Of a stretch of DNA of 38,113 bases, positions 26,741-35,572 are shown in pieces. The notes beneath the pieces were generated by a model, which worked only from the letters and a program-made list of their open reading frames with translations, was not told the DNA's origin and searched no databases. Source of the DNA: Desulfurococcales archaeon (GTDB taxonomy: Archaea; Thermoproteota; Thermoprotei_A; Sulfolobales; Acidilobaceae); contig WAOQ01000004.1 in assembly GCA_015521205.1 (NCBI GenBank), positions 1 through 38,113 of the forward strand, read 5' to 3'. Every line of letters begins with the position of its first letter. The stretch's first letter is position 1. The position numbers and the translations under genes are program-made.

Positions 26741-27712
26741 ATGTTTTACCGATTTAGGGGGTGGTCCTTGTTGTCGATATATGATCTGAAGGGTAGGGAT
26801 ATGCTGTGTTTGTGTAATTTTTCTGCTGAGGAGCTCTGGCACTTTATCAGGCATGCATTGGAGCTTAAGCGTCGGTACTATGCTGGAGAGCGTGTTATAC
26901 CGGTATTGGCGGGGGCATCCGTGGCGTTGATCTTCCAAAAACCTAGTACTAGGACGAGGGTTAGCCTGGAAGTGGCTATCAACCAGCTTGGAGGCCATCC
27001 CATGTATCTAGGATGGCGAGACTTGCAGCTGGGTCGTGGCGAGACGATACATGATACTGCTAAGGTTTTGTCTAGGTATGTAGATGGTATTGTTGCTAGA
27101 GTTTTTGACCATGGTGATCTGGAGGAATTGGCTGAGCATTCGGATGTTCCTGTGATTAACGCATTAAGCGACTTTACTCACCCGACACAGGCATTGGCTG
27201 ATATGATTACGATCTATGAGAAGTTTGGCCGGCTTCGTGGGCTAACGATGGCTTTTGTGGGTGACGGGAGGGATAATGTTTTGAATAGTTTGCTGTTTGC
27301 GTCCGCCATTTTGGGGGTTAACATGCGCGTAGCTTCTCCGAGAGAGTTACAGCCTGAGAAGAGTGTTATGGATCGTGTTGAGGAATTGGCTTTGGAGAGC
27401 GGGGCCGAGATAACGGTGATGGAGGATCCCGTGGAGGCCGTTAAGGGGGTGGACGTGGTCTATACTGATGTATGGGTGAGTATGGGCCAGGAAGACGTTG
27501 CTGAGAAGAAGATGGAGCTTCTAAGGCCCTACCAGGTCAACAGGGAGTTAATGTCATATGCCAAGGAGACTGCGATTTTTATGCATTGTTTGCCAGCTAA
27601 GCGTGGTGAAGAAGTGACTGATGATGTAATTGATGGCACCCAGAGCACTGTCTGGGATCAGGCAGAAAATAGGCTTCACGCGAATAAGGCTATACTTTCA
27701 CTGTTGCTTTGA
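26741..27712 (+). CDS. argF: Ornithine carbamoyltransferase
   Basis: [74 protein letters not shown]. Confidence 0.96.
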   Translation: MFYRFRGWSLLSIYDLKGRDMLCLCNFSAEELWHFIRHALELKRRYYAGERVIPVLAGASVALIFQKPSTRTRVSLEVAINQLGGHPMYLGWRDLQLGRGETIHDTAKVLSRYVDGIVARVFDHGDLEELAEHSDVPVINALSDFTHPTQALADMITIYEKFGRLRGLTMAFVGDGRDNVLNSLLFASAILGVNMRVASPRELQPEKSVMDRVEELALESGAEITVMEDPVEAVKGVDVVYTDVWVSMGQEDVAEKKMELLRPYQVNRELMSYAKETAIFMHCLPAKRGEEVTDDVIDGTQSTVWDQAENRLHANKAILSLLL

Positions 27713-28020
27713 GGTATTGGTGTGAGTGGGAAGCCTGCAGGCCCAAGTATAGTTTTCTCTTTTAGTTGGTTGAATACTGCTTCCTCGAGTTCATCAAAGC
27801 CGGGTATTCGTCCCTCAACAATTTTTTCTCCATTTATAGTGACCGTTGGGAGCCCGTCTTCCATTTCCGGGACTTCTATGATGGTCAGCTCTATTGATAG
27901 TTTATAGGTTTCATAGATCATTTTTGTGAAGTCTCTTATAGCGTGTTCTGCTATCGCACTTTCAGTGTTGAGCCCTTTGTAGAGTATAATATGTACCTCG
28001 GTGGTGAAGGGTTTTGACAC
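27676..28020 (-). CDS. Thioredoxin-fold protein lacking a CXXC motif
   Basis: [76 protein letters not shown]: Trx-like with cis-Pro segment LPTVTING; 37-nt convergent overlap with argF. Confidence 0.6.
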   Translation of the reverse strand: MSKPFTTEVHIILYKGLNTESAIAEHAIRDFTKMIYETYKLSIELTIIEVPEMEDGLPTVTINGEKIVEGRIPGFDELEEAVFNQLKEKTILGPAGFPLTPIPQSNSESIALFA

Positions 28021-28109
28021 TCTTTCTCACCGTGTTGGTGTTTTAGTGTTTTGGAGGTGTTTAGGATACTGGTGGAGTGATACCGGGTTCTAGTGTGTCG
28101 GTATGTAGA

Positions 28110-28127
28110 TTTAACCCCCCGGTTAAA
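28110..28127. repeat. 18-bp palindrome TTTAACCCCCCGGTTAAA, copy 2 (inverted relative to copy 1)
   Basis: Exact reverse complement of 24681-24698; contains the TAA stop of the YrdC/Sua5 gene on the minus strand. Confidence 0.85.
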
Positions 28128-28734
28128 CTTTGATTGCACCCTGACGTAGTACTCGCAGTTTTTTGTTATCTATTATTTCCACAACTGTGGACGGGGTCTT
28201 TTCTGCGGGCCCGCAGTCTATTATTAAGAGGGGGCCCTTCCAGTTTTGTCTGATTTGTTGTTCTATTTCTTCTGGGTTTGATGGTGTGGGCAACCCTGAA
28301 ATATTGGCGGACGTGCCTATGATATATCCTTCAAGGCTTGCTGCTAGGATCCTGGGAATGGGGTGTGCTGGTAGCCTTACACCTATTTTTTCCCACTTCC
28401 TGAAGATCGGGGGCGTATTGGGGAGTTTTTTGGACACTATTGTTAGAGGTCCAGGCCAGTATTTTCTTGCTAGTTCCCAGAAAATGGGTGGTGTTTCAAC
28501 GAGTAATGTTGCTATGTGTGATTCTGATAGAAGTATAGGGGTAGGTTTCGTTTGTTGTCTACCCTTTGCTTGATATACAGCTTTTAACCCTTGAGGGGTG
28601 GTGTCACCGGTGATCCCGTATACAGTGTCTGTAGGGTATACTACTAGTCCTCCTTGTTTGAGCACGTGTAATGCCTTGGTTATTATTTCATTCTGTAGTT
28701 TGCATAGTTTTGTTTTCATGATAGCTGTTTTCAT
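28123..28734 (-). CDS. YrdC/Sua5-domain threonylcarbamoyl-AMP synthase
   Basis: KQGGLVVYPTDTVYGITGDTTPQGLKAVYQAKGRQQTKPTPILLS; YWPGPLTIVSKK; GVRLPAHPI; GTSANISGLPTPSNPEEI. 203 aa, so YrdC domain only. Confidence 0.93.
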   Translation of the reverse strand: MKTAIMKTKLCKLQNEIITKALHVLKQGGLVVYPTDTVYGITGDTTPQGLKAVYQAKGRQQTKPTPILLSESHIATLLVETPPIFWELARKYWPGPLTIVSKKLPNTPPIFRKWEKIGVRLPAHPIPRILAASLEGYIIGTSANISGLPTPSNPEEIEQQIRQNWKGPLLIIDCGPAEKTPSTVVEIIDNKKLRVLRQGAIKV

Positions 28735-28839
28735 ATGTATCCCTCCAAGTTCTTCTCGAGTTGGGGGTATCGTTAGCTATTATATGCCTAAGATGTCCTA
28801 ATTACTTGTTGATGTGCATAGTGAGGGTGTGACAGGGAG

Positions 28840-29940
28840 TTGTCGACTAGGCTAGAGGCGACGAGGCGCGAATTGATAGAAATAATAAAGGAGCTCAGAC
28901 AGTGGAAGGCCCCCGCCACCGTGTTGCTTAGCCTGTATATCCCGCCGGGACGACCGCTTAGCGATGTATTGAATATGCTTAGGCAGGAGTATTCGATAAC
29001 GGATAACATTAAGTTAAAGAAGACTAGGGATGCAGTCCAACGTGCCTTGTCCGCGGCTATAGATAGGTTATCCAAAATCCAGAAAGTGCCGCCAAACGGT
29101 CTTGTTGTCTTCTGCGGTGAGAACATGGAGACCGGCGACTTTGTATGTTACGTGTTTTCACCCCCTGAGAAGGTTCCAGTGTATTTCTATAGGACGGATA
29201 AAGAGTTCCACCTGGAATTCCTTGAGGATATGGTTGAAGAACAGGATGTTATTGGTATTGTGGTCGTCGAGCGCGACGAGGCTACTATAGGTTTACTGAA
29301 GGGTTCCAGACTGGAAGTACTCGAAGAGGTATCAGACTATATTCCAGGCAAACATAAGATGGGTGGGCAAAGCCAACGTAGATATGATCGTATTATTGAG
29401 CAGATGGTATCTAACTTCTATAAAAGGATAGGTGATCGTGTAAACAAGTATTTCCTCCCCTATTATGAGAAGGGTAAACTTAAAGGTATAATCGTGGCAG
29501 GGCCAGGATACGCTAAACGGGACTTCTTATCAGAAGGTGGCCTTGATTATAGGTTGAAGAAGCTTGTCTCTAAACAGCTGGTTGACGTGGCATATCAAGG
29601 TATCCAGGGCTTAAAAGAAGCGGTAATGAAGGCTGAGGATGTGATAGCTGCGCAGAAGTACCGTGATGTTATTAACGCTATAGAGGAATTCAAACTCCAT
29701 CTAGCTAAGGACACCGGGATGGCTATTTACGGAGAAAAGGACGTACGCCGCGCCTTGGAGTCTGGCATGTTAAAGGCTATTATAATACATGAAGATAGGG
29801 AGGATGTCGACGAACTTTCACATCTCGCAGAAATGTATGGGACAAAAGTTGTCGTTGTACCTAAAAGTGTCCCTGAATCGGAATGGATTAAAACAGCGTT
29901 CGGCGGGCTTGTGGGAATATTGAGGTTTAAACCTAGATAA
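28840..29940 (+). CDS. prf1: Peptide chain release factor aRF1
   Basis: YSITDNIKLKKTRDAV (NIKS position); GKHKMGGQSQRRYDRI (GGQ); YRTDKEF; archaeal eRF1 C-terminal domain; GGLVGILRF end. TTG start. Confidence 0.95.
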   Translation: MSTRLEATRRELIEIIKELRQWKAPATVLLSLYIPPGRPLSDVLNMLRQEYSITDNIKLKKTRDAVQRALSAAIDRLSKIQKVPPNGLVVFCGENMETGDFVCYVFSPPEKVPVYFYRTDKEFHLEFLEDMVEEQDVIGIVVVERDEATIGLLKGSRLEVLEEVSDYIPGKHKMGGQSQRRYDRIIEQMVSNFYKRIGDRVNKYFLPYYEKGKLKGIIVAGPGYAKRDFLSEGGLDYRLKKLVSKQLVDVAYQGIQGLKEAVMKAEDVIAAQKYRDVINAIEEFKLHLAKDTGMAIYGEKDVRRALESGMLKAIIIHEDREDVDELSHLAEMYGTKVVVVPKSVPESEWIKTAFGGLVGILRFKPR

Positions 29941-29947
29941 ATACTCT

Positions 29948-30505
29948 CTAGTCGCTACTCATGATGTCTCTTATCCTATCCACGCCGCCTATTTCCTCTA
30001 TGTACTCTGCTACGCCGGGGGGTACTAGTCTGCGCCATTCTGGATTGTTTTGTGCAATGAGTCTGCGTATATGTGTGGCTCTATATTTTTCTCGATCGAA
30101 TAGTGGGGGGGTTAGTACCTTATAGCCAGCATCTTTGAATATTCTGGCGATGGTCGGGTTTCGTGTTACTATTGCTTCAATCTTTGGTACGTAGCTTAGT
30201 ACATAGTATGTGCATCCAATGTTTGTTTCTAGGGTAGGGATAGCGGAAGTAATTATCTTGTCGAGCCCTATGCCAGTGGTCTCGGCAGCTATACGTATCA
30301 TTTCTATTCTTTCTCCTGCCGTGAATGGGTTTTGGGGGGTATAGTTTTCAGAGGCCATGCCTACGAGTACTGCTATTTCATCGAAGCCTCGGGCGAGGGT
30401 CCACTTAAAGAGTTCTATATGTCCCAGATGAAGCGGTTGGAACCTACCGAAAATCATCGCACGTCGTTTCATAATTCGGTACTCCCCCGTAAGCCTAAGT
30501 TGCAT
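29948..30505 (-). CDS. nadM: Nicotinamide-nucleotide adenylyltransferase (NadM)
   Basis: MKRRAMIFGRFQPLHLGHIELFKWTL; NPFTAGERIEMI; RNPTIARIFKDAGY; YRATHIRRLI. Likely start at MKRRAMIFG. Confidence 0.95.
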   Translation of the reverse strand: MQLRLTGEYRIMKRRAMIFGRFQPLHLGHIELFKWTLARGFDEIAVLVGMASENYTPQNPFTAGERIEMIRIAAETTGIGLDKIITSAIPTLETNIGCTYYVLSYVPKIEAIVTRNPTIARIFKDAGYKVLTPPLFDREKYRATHIRRLIAQNNPEWRRLVPPGVAEYIEEIGGVDRIRDIMSSD

Positions 30506-30604
30506 TAGACGATGACGCCCGCTATTGTCTCAATGTTTGTTGTGGGAAATAATTAACTATCCCCTAAAGGCGGGATACTAGTACCTGACCAATAGCTTGG
30601 AGGG

Positions 30605-31711
30605 ATGGGCCGGAGAATGTTTAGACTGGGCTTCATAGTCAATCCAATAGCTGGTATAGGGGGGCCCGCCGGCTTCCCCGGGAGCGATGGCATCGTGGAG
30701 AAAGCTATTATTAGAGGCGGGTATCCGTTATCCCCTAGAGCTGCTTATACCTTTGTTTCAAGATTCTCAGAACTATTGGAACAGCCGGGTACAGTGGAAA
30801 TTATTGCGGCTCCGTCATTTATGGGTTGCTCTTATACAAGACTATTGTCTAGGAACAGTGTGAGCACAATATGTTTGAACGAAGAAATAGTATTTCCAAC
30901 AAATAGGAGTCATACACTTCGTTACACAAGAGTCCTCTCTAGACATATAGATCTATTGGTTTTCGTCGGCGGCGATGGTACCGCACGCGATGTATTAGAA
31001 GCCTTGGAGGGAGCCCCGCTCCCGGTGCTCGGGGTACCTGCAGGCGTAAAAATACACAGCGGCGTGTTTGCGTCGACCCCCGAAAATGCCGCTTTGGTGG
31101 CTTACTATTTCATAAATGGAAGGACAGTTCTTCGTAAGAGACCGGTTTTAGAATATTTGGCTGGGAAACGTTACCATTACGGAGATCTCTATGTACCTTA
31201 TGTGGAAAATCTTATCCAACCTTCCAAGTCGCCAGGATGCCTTGAAGGCATAGAGGGTATTGCAGAATACATACGTGAAATGATGGAGGAGGAACTGGAT
31301 AGAGTCTATTTGTTCAGTTCCGGCCCGACCATATATCGTATAATGAAGTATCTAGGTTTAAATGGTAGCATGTTTGGCGTGGATGCTGTTTTTCAGGGTA
31401 AGGTAATTGGTAAGCAGTTATCTGAAAGGGATATTTTGAGGATCATAAGAGATCATGGAAAACCACGCTTGGTCGTGACGCCTATAGGTGGGCAGGGGTT
31501 TGTACTGGGTAGAGGTGCTCGAGCGTTCTCATCGAGGGTTCTGGAATATCTCGATAAGGAGGATTTGATAATAGTGGCCCCTGAATGTAAGATGTTACAA
31601 CTAAGGGTTTTACATGTAGATACCGGAGATCCCATATTAAACGCACGTTTTCACGGTTACGTGCGTGTAATAACTGGGTATCGCGAAGAGACGGTGAGGA
31701 AAATTGTTTAG
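30605..31711 (+). CDS. ATP-NAD kinase family protein (AcoX/COG3199-like)
   Basis: LGFIVNPIAGIGGPAGFPGSDG; DLLVFVGGDGTARDVLEAL; PVLGVPAGVKIHSGVFASTPENAA. Confidence 0.9.
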   Translation: MGRRMFRLGFIVNPIAGIGGPAGFPGSDGIVEKAIIRGGYPLSPRAAYTFVSRFSELLEQPGTVEIIAAPSFMGCSYTRLLSRNSVSTICLNEEIVFPTNRSHTLRYTRVLSRHIDLLVFVGGDGTARDVLEALEGAPLPVLGVPAGVKIHSGVFASTPENAALVAYYFINGRTVLRKRPVLEYLAGKRYHYGDLYVPYVENLIQPSKSPGCLEGIEGIAEYIREMMEEELDRVYLFSSGPTIYRIMKYLGLNGSMFGVDAVFQGKVIGKQLSERDILRIIRDHGKPRLVVTPIGGQGFVLGRGARAFSSRVLEYLDKEDLIIVAPECKMLQLRVLHVDTGDPILNARFHGYVRVITGYREETVRKIV

Positions 31712-32264
31712 ATCGCATCGGATAGTGGGTGAGCCGGCTTCATGGGTCTTTGGCACCATATCTATAGTATTCGCGTTCATAGGATCTGGCTATAGAAGGT
31801 ATCTTGGACCCGAGTATCTCGCGGCGATTATAACCAGTGTTGTAATTGGTTTGTTGGTCCATGAATACATGCATCGTCTACAAGGTAGAAAATATGGTTG
31901 TCATTCAGAATATGTAGTAACTCTTTGGGGAGTACTTGTCACCATATTGTCGGGGTTTTTGCCATTCCTTATTCTGATACCTGGGTATACATCCATTAGA
32001 TGCTATTTAGGTTTGGGTAAGGAGAAAAACGGTGTTATAGCTGCTGTGGGCCCGATATCGAACTTGTTCCTGGCATATATCGTGTTAATCGTGGAATACT
32101 TTATTCATGTCTCATTTTTAGAAATTTTTGTAAAAATAAATTTGTGGTTAGCTCTTTTCAATTTGTTACCGTTTTACCCGTTGGATGGGAGTAAAATAAT
32201 GGCATGGAATACTGAGGTTTGGGGTGTTCTAGTTATACTCTCTTCTCCAGTGTTATTTCTTTGA
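31704..32264 (+). CDS. M50/site-2-protease-like membrane metalloprotease
   Basis: HEYMH in TM (VIGLLVHEYMHRLQGRKYG), AAVGPISNLFLAY, NLLPFYPLDGSKI; 8-nt overlap with the upstream gene. Confidence 0.87.
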   Translation: MFRSHRIVGEPASWVFGTISIVFAFIGSGYRRYLGPEYLAAIITSVVIGLLVHEYMHRLQGRKYGCHSEYVVTLWGVLVTILSGFLPFLILIPGYTSIRCYLGLGKEKNGVIAAVGPISNLFLAYIVLIVEYFIHVSFLEIFVKINLWLALFNLLPFYPLDGSKIMAWNTEVWGVLVILSSPVLFL

Positions 32265-32413
32265 ATAAACATATATTCATGTTGCTACCAATACGGGCGG
32301 AATCCATTAATATCCGCTGTGCACTATATAATATCAAGGCTATGCAGCCCAATGATTGATTAATATCTGGTATGTTCTGAGGGCAACCCCCGTACCGGAG
32401 GTGGCTATTCTCC

Positions 32414-32677
32414 ATGAAAGAAACGACTCGGATCAACATACTCGAACTCATTGTAAATGGCGGCCTTATAGAAGACCTGGTTAAATGGCTCCGCGAGGCA
32501 AAGGGCTACATAGACGATATCCCACCGCTACGTAGCCTTCCTTACGATCTGCTAATGGAATATGCGAAAACTAGGGGACTAGTAGGGCAGGATGAAATTA
32601 TGGTTCCGGAGGAAGACAAATATCTTGAATATGAGCCTCTGGAAGTTAGGCCTAGGTTACAGCCTAAACGTAGTTAA
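32414..32677 (+). CDS. Hypothetical protein
   Basis: 87 aa, ATG start preceded by a GGAGGTGG Shine-Dalgarno (32397-32404). Confidence 0.5.
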   Translation: MKETTRINILELIVNGGLIEDLVKWLREAKGYIDDIPPLRSLPYDLLMEYAKTRGLVGQDEIMVPEEDKYLEYEPLEVRPRLQPKRS

Positions 32678-32735
32678 TGTTTTGGTGAATATAAAAAGAA
32701 ATATTTTTGTTTACCTAATAGATACTATTTTTGTC

Positions 32736-33095
32736 TTAGAAACCATGTCCATCGAACAAATATTGTTCTTCGGGATATTCACCTTCATAATCCTCGTAAT
32801 AGGTTATTGTGCCATCGGATAGGAAATATCGACCCTGCTTATCATAGTCGACTTTCCGCTCCTCCACTAGCATATTTAAAGCGCGTCTAATCTTATCTTC
32901 GCTCGCAAGTCCTGAGAGAACGCTATGGAGTTGCCGTATGGTTTTAGGACCTTCCATTAGAATATTAACAAGTATATCCCGAAGCTCCTCCTCATTAGGA
33001 GCTGTCATAACAACTAATTCTTCATCGTCGTAGAGTACAGACAAATTGATTTCTTCGTTATTCTCGTTTTTCTCCGCCATCCAGGTGCACCTCAA
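32736..33095 (-). CDS. Small winged-helix-like acidic protein
   Basis: EELRDILVNILMEGPKTIRQLHSVLSGLASEDKIRRALNMLVEERKVDYDKQGRYFLSD: wHTH-like pattern. Confidence 0.55.
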   Translation of the reverse strand: MRCTWMAEKNENNEEINLSVLYDDEELVVMTAPNEEELRDILVNILMEGPKTIRQLHSVLSGLASEDKIRRALNMLVEERKVDYDKQGRYFLSDGTITYYEDYEGEYPEEQYLFDGHGF

Positions 33096-33201
33096 GATCC
33101 AGCCGTTTAAGCCGCTGTAAAATGACTTAATCGAACCCCATAAACTTTACTAATAGAGGCTCAAGGAGCTAGGTCAGTCTCCTTATTAGCATCATATCGC
33201 T

Positions 33202-33684
33202 GTGAAAGATAATACATGGTGGAAGGTGGTGGGCATTCAGGCCGAATGTAGTGGCCTAGTATATCTGTTGGGTTCTTACCATAATCACCTGGAACAACTA
33301 GTTAATGGATACTTAAAACTATTTGCTATCCATACTAAATTCGAGTCGGCCGACCGTGCACACCTAGTAAAATCGAATCTATGGAACATTGTAAAAGTTC
33401 GTGATGCTCTACGGGAGTTGCTGGAACTGCTTGGAGATTCTTTTTACGAGGAACAAAAGATGGTTGGAGTAGTCAAAGGCGTTGGAACGTCGGTTTCTTC
33501 TGGAAGCGATCTACTATGTTGCATACGTCTATCAAAATTGAGGGATATAGTGTACGAGGTCATGACCAATATGCAGAGTAATAATGTGTTGCGAGCGTTT
33601 TATGGTCAGGCACTGATAGTATTGAGAGATATATACAGGATCCTTTTCGACATAACTAATAAATATTGTAAAAGTATCGTGTAA
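33202..33684 (+). CDS. Hypothetical helical protein
   Basis: 160 aa, GTG start, no recognised motif. Confidence 0.5.
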   Translation: MKDNTWWKVVGIQAECSGLVYLLGSYHNHLEQLVNGYLKLFAIHTKFESADRAHLVKSNLWNIVKVRDALRELLELLGDSFYEEQKMVGVVKGVGTSVSSGSDLLCCIRLSKLRDIVYEVMTNMQSNNVLRAFYGQALIVLRDIYRILFDITNKYCKSIV

Positions 33685-33692
33685 TTTGAAAA

Positions 33693-33944
33693 TTAATCTT
33701 CAAGACCCTCTAGAATTAGATCGCCGTACCTCTTTATAGGACAGCTTTCCCAGTGTTCTTCGCACAACTGTACCTCATGGCGCGTCAAATTACGTTCTAG
33801 GATTTTGCAGTGTGCTACGTATCCATCTTCTACCTTCCACATCTGGAAATAGGGGCATTTTGATTCTGGCCTGTATTTAACTACATGCACCATTGACAAG
33901 AAGCTTTCCCTAGAAGAGGCCATGATATTTGACCTTCTACTCAT
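33693..33944 (-). CDS. Small four-cysteine (putative metal-binding) protein
   Basis: CPYFQMWKVEDGYVAHCKILERNLTRHEVQLCEEHWESCPIKRYGDLI: Cys-X15-Cys-X15-Cys-X6-Cys-like spacing. Confidence 0.6.
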   Translation of the reverse strand: MSRRSNIMASSRESFLSMVHVVKYRPESKCPYFQMWKVEDGYVAHCKILERNLTRHEVQLCEEHWESCPIKRYGDLILEGLED

Positions 33945-34016
33945 CTTGCAGACCTCCTGCCAGTATTCTGTTAATAAAGAGTGGATAGGTTATAAAGTGT
34001 TTGACCCCACAATGTT

Positions 34017-35354
34017 TTAAGGGAGCTTGTGTTTCACTTGTCCAAGAAACCTGTCTATTATATCCTTTATGCTAGGACCATTCTTTATCTCAAGTTCATA
34101 TGTCACACGGGCAACTGGCTTGTCTATATTTATCAGCCTGGTTATATCCGCAGGTGTCCCTAAAATAACGGTATCGGCGGGAACCCTGTTTAGGGTTTCC
34201 TCTAGATCACGAAGTTGCCTTTTCGTATAACCAGTGCTAGGAACCACCGGGCCTAAATGCTTATACTCCCTATACATTTCCGCTATAACACCCACAGCAT
34301 AAGGTCTAGGATCAACAATCTCACCTGCACCATAATTTTGAGCCGCGACATAGCCAGCTGCGTATGGGAGGCCGCCGTGGGTGACGGTAGGCGAATCTTC
34401 TACAACAACTACTCTTTTTCCTTTAACAAGTTCTGGTTTATCAATATTAACGATGCTCCACGCTATAGAAATAGTCGCCCTCGGATTTACCCGTTTAGCA
34501 TTGTTTATAATAGTCTCTATGGCTTCTTCTGAGGCTTGATCTGCTTTGTTAATTACTATGTGGTCTGCCATTCTAAAGTTAACTTCTCCTGGGAAACTAC
34601 CGAGTTCCTGTCCAGGCCTCATCGCATCAGCTACTACTAACATATAATCCGGTTTGATAAGTGGCCAATCGTTGTTGCCTCCATCCCATAATATTATATC
34701 GGCATCTCTCTCTGCTTCCTTCAAAACATCGCCGTAGTCTACTCCAGCATAAACCTTGAGACCCATCCGTATGTACTGCTCGTACTCCTCGCGTTCCTCA
34801 ACAGTTACGCCATACCTGTCTAGATCATCAAATGTCTCAAAAACCTGAACCCTCATAGCTTCAAGATCACCGTAGGCCATGGGATGTCGGATCACGCCAA
34901 CTCTATATCCACGCGAGGTTAGCTCACAGACGATAGATCTGGATACAGTGCTTTTCCCTGCCCCGGTTCGTATTGCGGTAACCGCTATTACTGGCTTGGA
35001 ACTAGGTATCATAGTCTCGGCTGGGCCAAGTATCATAAAGGAGGCCCCGGCGCTGAGAACCTTGCTATATTTTTCTCCCACATCTGCATGGAGAAGATCA
35101 CTGTAAGCCAGTACAACTATATCGACATTATTTTCCTTGATTACGCGTTCTAGTTCTTCTTCCGGCAGTATTGGTATTCCTGAGGGATAAAGTTTTCCTG
35201 CGAGTGCCGGTGGGTACCGCCGTCCCAGTATTCCAGGTATCTGGGAAGCGGTAAAAGCGACTACATGATACAATTCGTTATCCCGGAAGTACACATTGAA
35301 ATTATGGAAATCCCTTCCTCCCGCACCCATTATAATTACACGTGTTTTCCTCAT
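34017..35354 (-). CDS. COG2403-type P-loop GTPase / cyclic 2,3-diphosphoglycerate synthetase-like
   Basis: IMGAGGRDFHNFNVYFRDN; Walker A AIRTGAGKSTVSRSI; ILWDGGNNDWPLIKPDYMLVVADAMRPGQE; INKAD; PTVTHGGLPYAAGYVAA. Confidence 0.85.
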   Translation of the reverse strand: MRKTRVIIMGAGGRDFHNFNVYFRDNELYHVVAFTASQIPGILGRRYPPALAGKLYPSGIPILPEEELERVIKENNVDIVVLAYSDLLHADVGEKYSKVLSAGASFMILGPAETMIPSSKPVIAVTAIRTGAGKSTVSRSIVCELTSRGYRVGVIRHPMAYGDLEAMRVQVFETFDDLDRYGVTVEEREEYEQYIRMGLKVYAGVDYGDVLKEAERDADIILWDGGNNDWPLIKPDYMLVVADAMRPGQELGSFPGEVNFRMADHIVINKADQASEEAIETIINNAKRVNPRATISIAWSIVNIDKPELVKGKRVVVVEDSPTVTHGGLPYAAGYVAAQNYGAGEIVDPRPYAVGVIAEMYREYKHLGPVVPSTGYTKRQLRDLEETLNRVPADTVILGTPADITRLINIDKPVARVTYELEIKNGPSIKDIIDRFLGQVKHKLP

Positions 35355-35572
35355 TTATATTACACCTCTCAAACCAGGTTTGGACGAGCTAGTTCCCAGT
35401 CCGACAAATCAGCATCTATATTTCCTCTACCCGGTATTGGCAGTTAGATCTGCTATAATAATTATTTGAGTACGGGTCTCAAGTAGTTAAGGCCCAAGAG
35501 GACAGGCAATCACATATTAATGGTACCAATGACTCTTATGGTCTAGTTAGGAGTGCATGAAAAGGGAAGACG

